A stretch of 64,000 nucleotides of DNA from Nymphaea colorata (lineage: Eukaryota; Streptophyta; Magnoliopsida; Nymphaeales; Nymphaeaceae): contig NC_045142.1 of assembly GCF_008831285.2 (NCBI RefSeq), forward strand, positions 19,967,354 to 20,031,353. The letters run 5' to 3'. Shown here piece by piece: positions 59,886 through 64,000 of this stretch (position 1 is the stretch's first letter; each line of letters starts with the position of its first letter). The translations under genes were made by a program, and so were the position numbers. The notes under the pieces are model-generated. The model ran no database searches. It saw nothing but the letters and a program-made list of their open reading frames with translations, and was not told where the DNA came from.

Positions 59886-60740
59886 GGTTCCAGCCCTTTT
59901 GGTATTCATTGGTGCGCTTTCCCTGCTGTAACCATGGCCGCCAAAAGCCCATGCAGCACCTTTCTTGCAGGTTGCAGGTGCCTCCCTCGAGCTCTCAACT
60001 TCACCACCGTTGTAAACGTGTGGCACATATCACTTGAACCTGCATTTCTTTATTAGTATGAAATTCCACGTTCTTATTTTTCTATAAGCACCATATGACC
60101 ATAAAAAATGTCATTTTCTAGCATGTATTCAACCACTTGCCTAGCTCTTGTCACTTTGGAATGAGTGGCAAGTCTCCTCCATCAGCTCATTCCAAAGTTC
60201 AAGAAACCACTGGTTCGATTCAAGTCCCTTACTCCAAGCAAGTTCAATCTTGATAGGTCACTAATACAAATTGTTGTATACTATAAGCAGAAGAAGGTAA
60301 CCGACCAATTTTGTCTTTTGCATGCTTCTTTAGAAAAATGGTTCCTTTACGTGGCAGCTGCGTCCAAAAGGAAAGAAGGTGGCTGGAGTGATCTCTGAGG
60401 TCACAATCCTAGAGCCGTAGAAACAAATTCAAAGTACAAATGCAAATAGAGAAATAAGAAGATAGAGCGCTCAACGCTCACAAGGAAGAACAGTATCATT
60501 AGTATAATAACAGTATCAAATATACTACAAGTGTCACCTTTTTCTTTTCTCAAATAAAGATAAAATAATAATAATAACACTATATTTTATAATAACATTG
60601 TAAAGTGTATAATAATAACACTATAAATTGTAGCATTCGCCTATAATGTGAAAATAGATTATAAGGTTATAAGTGTTATTATAAAGTATATTATAATATA
60701 TCTATAGAGTATTTTATAATTGTTATTATAAAGTATATTA
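59886..60740 (+). repeat. Mirror of upstream module copy 2
   Basis: Reverse complement of 18395-19250, ending in the TTATAATA block. Confidence 0.85.
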
Positions 60741-61380
60741 ATACTTATTTGGACCTGTGGTGGCCTAGATATCAGCCCGGATCTGAGTTCATCTTCGGCC
60801 AGGTTCGGGCCAAAATCTTATTCTAATAATCAAATTCTTAGGTTCGAAGTAAGTTGGATTTTGATACAACCCGACCTGACTGCGTCACATCCAGGTGATC
60901 ACGACTTGAATTCAATGTGCTCTTCCTCAAATCTTAATAGGTTTCAGAACAAAATCATTAAAAACAGCAATATGATACCTGGATATGGATTTATGAACCA
61001 TATGAGAACCATATAAACAAATCCAGCTTGTATGCATTCACAAGCCATGGGATTTGTCCAGTTTCCTTAGGAGTCGTATCCTGCGGGGGGTAACCCCCCA
61101 CGTGTCCGACTTCAAAAATTCGGGTTTGATAAAGAAAACTTTGTTATAACATGTTATTATTTGACTTTCGAGCTGGCCCAATCAAATAAACCTGTTGGGC
61201 CAGGCAGACCTGAGTTGGGCAATGGGGCCCAATATACATTCAAATCAGCCAAACATGATTTGCCTCCTAAATAGTTTGGCATGTTGTGGATGAGCTTTGG
61301 ACGGATCAAAGTGTTTGCATTGAAAGCTACTAGCTCTACATAAATCAAGTCTTTTATTAACGTGTACTTTTGGAAAAGAG

Positions 61381-61650
61381 CTAGGCAAGTCTCCTCCATC
61401 AGCTCATTCCAAAGTTCAAGAAACCACTGCTTCGGTTCAAGTCCCTTACTCCAAGCAAGTTCAATCTTGATAGGTCACTAATATAAATTGTTGTATACTA
61501 TAACCAGCTCTTTTGGTATTCATTGGTGCGCTTTCCCTGCTGTGGCCATGGCCCCCAAAAGCCCATGCAGCACCTTTCTTGCATGTTGCAGGTGCCTCCC
61601 TCGAGCTCTCAACTTCACCACCGTTGTAAACGTGTAGCACATATCACTTG
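61381..61650 (+). repeat. Mirror of the partial module and of the end of module copy 1
   Basis: Reverse complement of 17495-17765. It breaks at ...CACTTG where copia B is inserted. Confidence 0.85.
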
Positions 61651-61907
61651 TGTTAGCACACAAGACAACTCTAGTGGTGAGACAGTTGCAACAAGCATGA
61701 CAGCTCACATTCTAACAGACTGTACAGCTGTAACATAACGAAAGTGTATCATGAATGTATAAATAGATTAAAGTAAAGAGAGAGAGAGATACTTGAAGAG
61801 ATGAATAAAATTGAGTGAGAGCTTCTTACTCTGTTTTTCCTGCCGACTTCTCTTTCCCCTGTTTTCTGCAGAGTTCTGCAATTCTCCACAAGAACTCAAG
61901 TTTGACA
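61651..61907 (+). repeat. 5' LTR of copia B
   Basis: 257 bases, TGTTAGCACAC to TTTGACA, directly followed by the primer site. It contains a TATA box and a GA-rich tract downstream of it. Confidence 0.92.
61758..61765 (+). promoter_or_regulatory. TATA box in the copia B LTR
   Basis: TATAAATA, 108 bases into the LTR, suited to drive the genomic transcript from within the LTR. Confidence 0.65.
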
Positions 61908-61919
61908 TGGTATCAGAGC
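61908..61919 (+). promoter_or_regulatory. Primer-binding site of copia B
   Basis: TGGTATCAGAGC, an exact initiator tRNA-Met match, immediately after the LTR. Confidence 0.95.
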
Positions 61920-61926
61920 TATCAAG

Positions 61927-64000
61927 ATGAGTGCACAAGGGAATGAAACCAGCAATCGACAGGCGATGAATCAACACAAAACCGTAGTTCAAGATCCTAA
62001 TCCCTCCTTGAAGATCACGACAACTCCCTTGAATGGATCAAATTACATCATCTGGTCCAAGTCTGCCAGCCTATTTCTCTGCGGCAAATCAAAGATGGGC
62101 TACGTTACAGGTAAAATTCCACAACCTGAAAAAACAGATCCTGCATTTGATGAATGGGAGGCAAACGACAGACTCGTTATGGCATGGTTGCTCAACTCTA
62201 TGGAGCCAAATATAGCTGAGGGGTTCTTGTTCCTTGACTCCTCAAAAGAAATCTGGGATACTCTAAATGAGATTTACGGTGAAACACACAATCTCGCTCG
62301 TGTGTATCAATTGCAACAAGAAGTTGCAAGAACAGTCAAAGGTAACAAACCATTCCATTTATATCTGAATGGTCTTAAGGGTATGTGGGATGAACTCTCC
62401 CAATACCGACCAATTACAGCAAATCTAGATATTCTGAGGCAACGTCAAGAGGAAGACAAAACTTTCAAGATCTTGGCTGGACTAGGCCAAGACTTTGATA
62501 ACCTACGAAGCCAGGTGCTGATGAGTGACCCACTACCATCATTAAACACCGTATGTGCCATGATACAACGAGAGGAAACTCGTCGCAAAGTGATGAATTC
62601 TGACGATACAAGAGGCATTGAAGAAAGGCAAGAACTGATGGCATTCAAGAGTCTAAGACAAGAAGATGCTGAGCCTCCTCCCTTGAATAGACTTCGATCA
62701 AAATTCAAATGCACATACTGTAAGAAGAATGGCCATACAAGGGATAAGTGTTGGCACCTGCACGGAAAGCCACAAATAAGCAGAAATCCAGGACAAGCTT
62801 CAAGAAACCCAAACCTCTCTCAAGCACACTTATCCGACCTTGCTCGTCTGCTGCGTCAAGTAGCTCAATCTAACCTTGCCACCAGCACTGCATCCTCTAC
62901 ACCTGAAGAATCCTCTGCTGTACTAGGTAAGTCTCTTGCCTTCACAGTTAAATTAAATTCTGATTCTTGGGTAGTAGACAGCGGCGCAACTGAGCATATT
63001 ACTGGCGATCTAAACAAAATAACAGATGTTACACATATCAGTAACACAAAGTTACAGATGGCAGATGGGTCTATGACATCAGTCAACGGAATCGGCCATC
63101 TGTCGTTTAAAAAACAATCCAGTTCTGCTTTATATGTTCAAAAGTTCCCTAATAACCTTCTATCAGTTAGCAAGCTGACCAGGGACCTTAACTGTGATGT
63201 TATTTTTTCCAAGAAGAAAGTAACTCTGCTGGACCCAACATCCCAGATGAAGATTGGTGAAGGCTACGAGAAAGATGGACTATATTTTCTGGATTTACAG
63301 CAGCCTAAAGTTTTCCTTACAGCAAAGAACAGTAAATCACTCCACCTTTGGCACTGCAGATTAGGACATCCATCAAATGGAATACTTAAAACAATGTTTC
63401 CAAACTTTGTGTGTGATTTCTCTGTTTGTGAAGCATGCGAGTTTGCTAAGATGTCAAGATTACCTTTCCCTCAGTCTGAAACAAACAGTGAAGGGATTTT
63501 TGATTTGATTCATGCCGATGTATGGGGACCGGCTCCCACACTTTCCAAACTTCAATTCAAATACTTTCTGTTACTAATCGATGATAAGTCACGCATGAGT
63601 TGGATATACTTTCTAAAGAAAAAGGATGAGGTATTTGATTGTTTCAGAAAATTTCACAAGATGATTGAGACACAGTTTGATAAACGGATAAAAACAGTAA
63701 GATCAGACAATGGTGGAGAGTTTGTTAATGTGCAGTTTGACAATTTCTTTAAAGCACATGGAATCCTTCCACAACTGACGTGCTCAGGGACCCCGCAGCA
63801 GAATGGCATCTGCGAGAGGAAGAACAGACACTTGCTAAATATTACAAGAGCCATACTGTTTCACATGAATGTCCCTGACAGTTTTTGGCCCGAAGCAGTT
63901 GCTACTTCCTGCTATTTGATCAATAGAACAGCAAGCCGCCAACTTGAAAACAAAAGTCCATTTGAAATATTATATAATAGACAACCATCTCTTGCTCATC
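61927..64000 (+). CDS. Copia Gag-Pol polyprotein, intact to the window edge (partial)
   Basis: The ATG lies seven bases past the primer site and opens 691 codons without a stop. This polyprotein packages, matures and integrates the element. Gag includes LNGSNYIIWSKS and WLLNSME. A CCHC zinc knuckle (CTYCKKNGHTRDKC) starts at residue 262. The aspartic protease has VVDSGATEHI with the catalytic Asp at 351. The integrase zinc domain starts at His 473 (HLWHCRLGHPS, then CEACEFAK). The integrase catalytic residues are Asp 531 (HADVWGP), Asp 594 (SDNGGEF) and Glu 630 (GICERKNRH), the exact D-D-35-E spacing. Reverse transcriptase and RNase H should follow beyond 64000. All motif residues seen are canonical. 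Confidence 0.95.
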   Translation, partial: MSAQGNETSNRQAMNQHKTVVQDPNPSLKITTTPLNGSNYIIWSKSASLFLCGKSKMGYVTGKIPQPEKTDPAFDEWEANDRLVMAWLLNSMEPNIAEGFLFLDSSKEIWDTLNEIYGETHNLARVYQLQQEVARTVKGNKPFHLYLNGLKGMWDELSQYRPITANLDILRQRQEEDKTFKILAGLGQDFDNLRSQVLMSDPLPSLNTVCAMIQREETRRKVMNSDDTRGIEERQELMAFKSLRQEDAEPPPLNRLRSKFKCTYCKKNGHTRDKCWHLHGKPQISRNPGQASRNPNLSQAHLSDLARLLRQVAQSNLATSTASSTPEESSAVLGKSLAFTVKLNSDSWVVDSGATEHITGDLNKITDVTHISNTKLQMADGSMTSVNGIGHLSFKKQSSSALYVQKFPNNLLSVSKLTRDLNCDVIFSKKKVTLLDPTSQMKIGEGYEKDGLYFLDLQQPKVFLTAKNSKSLHLWHCRLGHPSNGILKTMFPNFVCDFSVCEACEFAKMSRLPFPQSETNSEGIFDLIHADVWGPAPTLSKLQFKYFLLLIDDKSRMSWIYFLKKKDEVFDCFRKFHKMIETQFDKRIKTVRSDNGGEFVNVQFDNFFKAHGILPQLTCSGTPQQNGICERKNRHLLNITRAILFHMNVPDSFWPEAVATSCYLINRTASRQLENKSPFEILYNRQPSLAH

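Larger units (their letters stand above)
50352..61650 (-). repeat. Right arm of the giant inverted duplication
   Basis: Reverse complement of 17495-28765 throughout. It starts at the N gap in the middle of copia A and ends where copia B is inserted. It carries, in mirror order, copia A (partial), the start of B', a protease relic, the LINE relic, a truncated protease copy and the upstream modules. Confidence 0.95.
61651..64000 (+). mobile_element. Young Ty1-copia retrotransposon B, cut by the window edge
   Basis: The 5' LTR is 61651-61907, with a perfect primer site and an open Gag-Pol frame to the edge. It is inserted in the right arm of the inverted duplication, and the left arm keeps the empty site at 17495. 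The expected 5-bp target duplication is ACTTG (61646-61650). The frame is uninterrupted, unlike every other retroelement here, so this is the youngest insertion in the window and may be intact. Confidence 0.93.

Noticed and set aside
1-64000. CRISPR arrays, operons, ribosome-binding sites, rRNA genes, or a phage-like system
   Set aside because: No spaced repeat array, compact gene clusters or rRNA words. Spliced relics, LTR retrotransposons and initiator-Met primer sites identify plant nuclear DNA, where such features are not expected.

Overview
This is plant nuclear DNA, almost certainly from a flowering plant. It contains Ty1-copia elements with the plant initiator-Met primer site, a LINE relic, hAT-like and CACTA transposon pieces, relics of nepenthesin-type (A1B) aspartic proteases, and a spliced class III peroxidase relic. 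It is AT-rich and full of (TA)n, (GA)n and (CA)n runs. I cannot name the species. The only long intact reading frame is the Gag-Pol of a copia element that runs off the right edge.

Layout. 1-6893: two diverged direct repeats of about 3 kb around a 0.9-kb non-coding core, most likely a large non-autonomous LTR element. 6894-15193: mostly unassigned, with a 3' aspartic-protease relic (8959-9069), a 100-bp copia scrap (9490-9590) and scattered exon-like signals on the minus strand. 15194-16795: the most complete aspartic-protease pseudogene, with both catalytic aspartates lost, two frameshifts and a mutated TATA box. 16795-21080: its upstream region, copied several times in both orientations and ending at a truncated second protease copy. 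21290-25530: a LINE relic and a third protease relic. 25537-32690: an old copia element (B'), with copia A nested in its gag (25862-31096, minus strand, target duplication AAGAT). 32878-38177: copia C, complete with target duplication GACCT but decayed. 38183-50251: mixed intergenic DNA with a fourth protease relic split by a hAT-like insert (8-bp target duplication), a CACTA end, MITE-like elements, an unidentified exon pair and a peroxidase pseudogene. 50252-50351: a gap of exactly 100 N.

The dominant structure is a giant inverted duplication. 17495-28765 and 50352-61650 (about 11.3 kb each) are near-identical reverse complements, down to shared stop codons and frameshifts in copia A and the LINE. 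The inner end of the right arm lies exactly at the N gap, inside copia A. Its outer visible end is interrupted by a young copia element (B, 61651 onward) whose empty target site is preserved in the left arm. The arms are either a real recent segmental inversion-duplication or a second haplotype joined backwards at the gap; the sequence alone cannot decide.

No operational pathway is encoded here. The window records repeated duplication and decay of one protease gene and its promoter inside a transposon nest. The inverted protease and promoter copies could in principle make double-stranded RNA, which is inference only.
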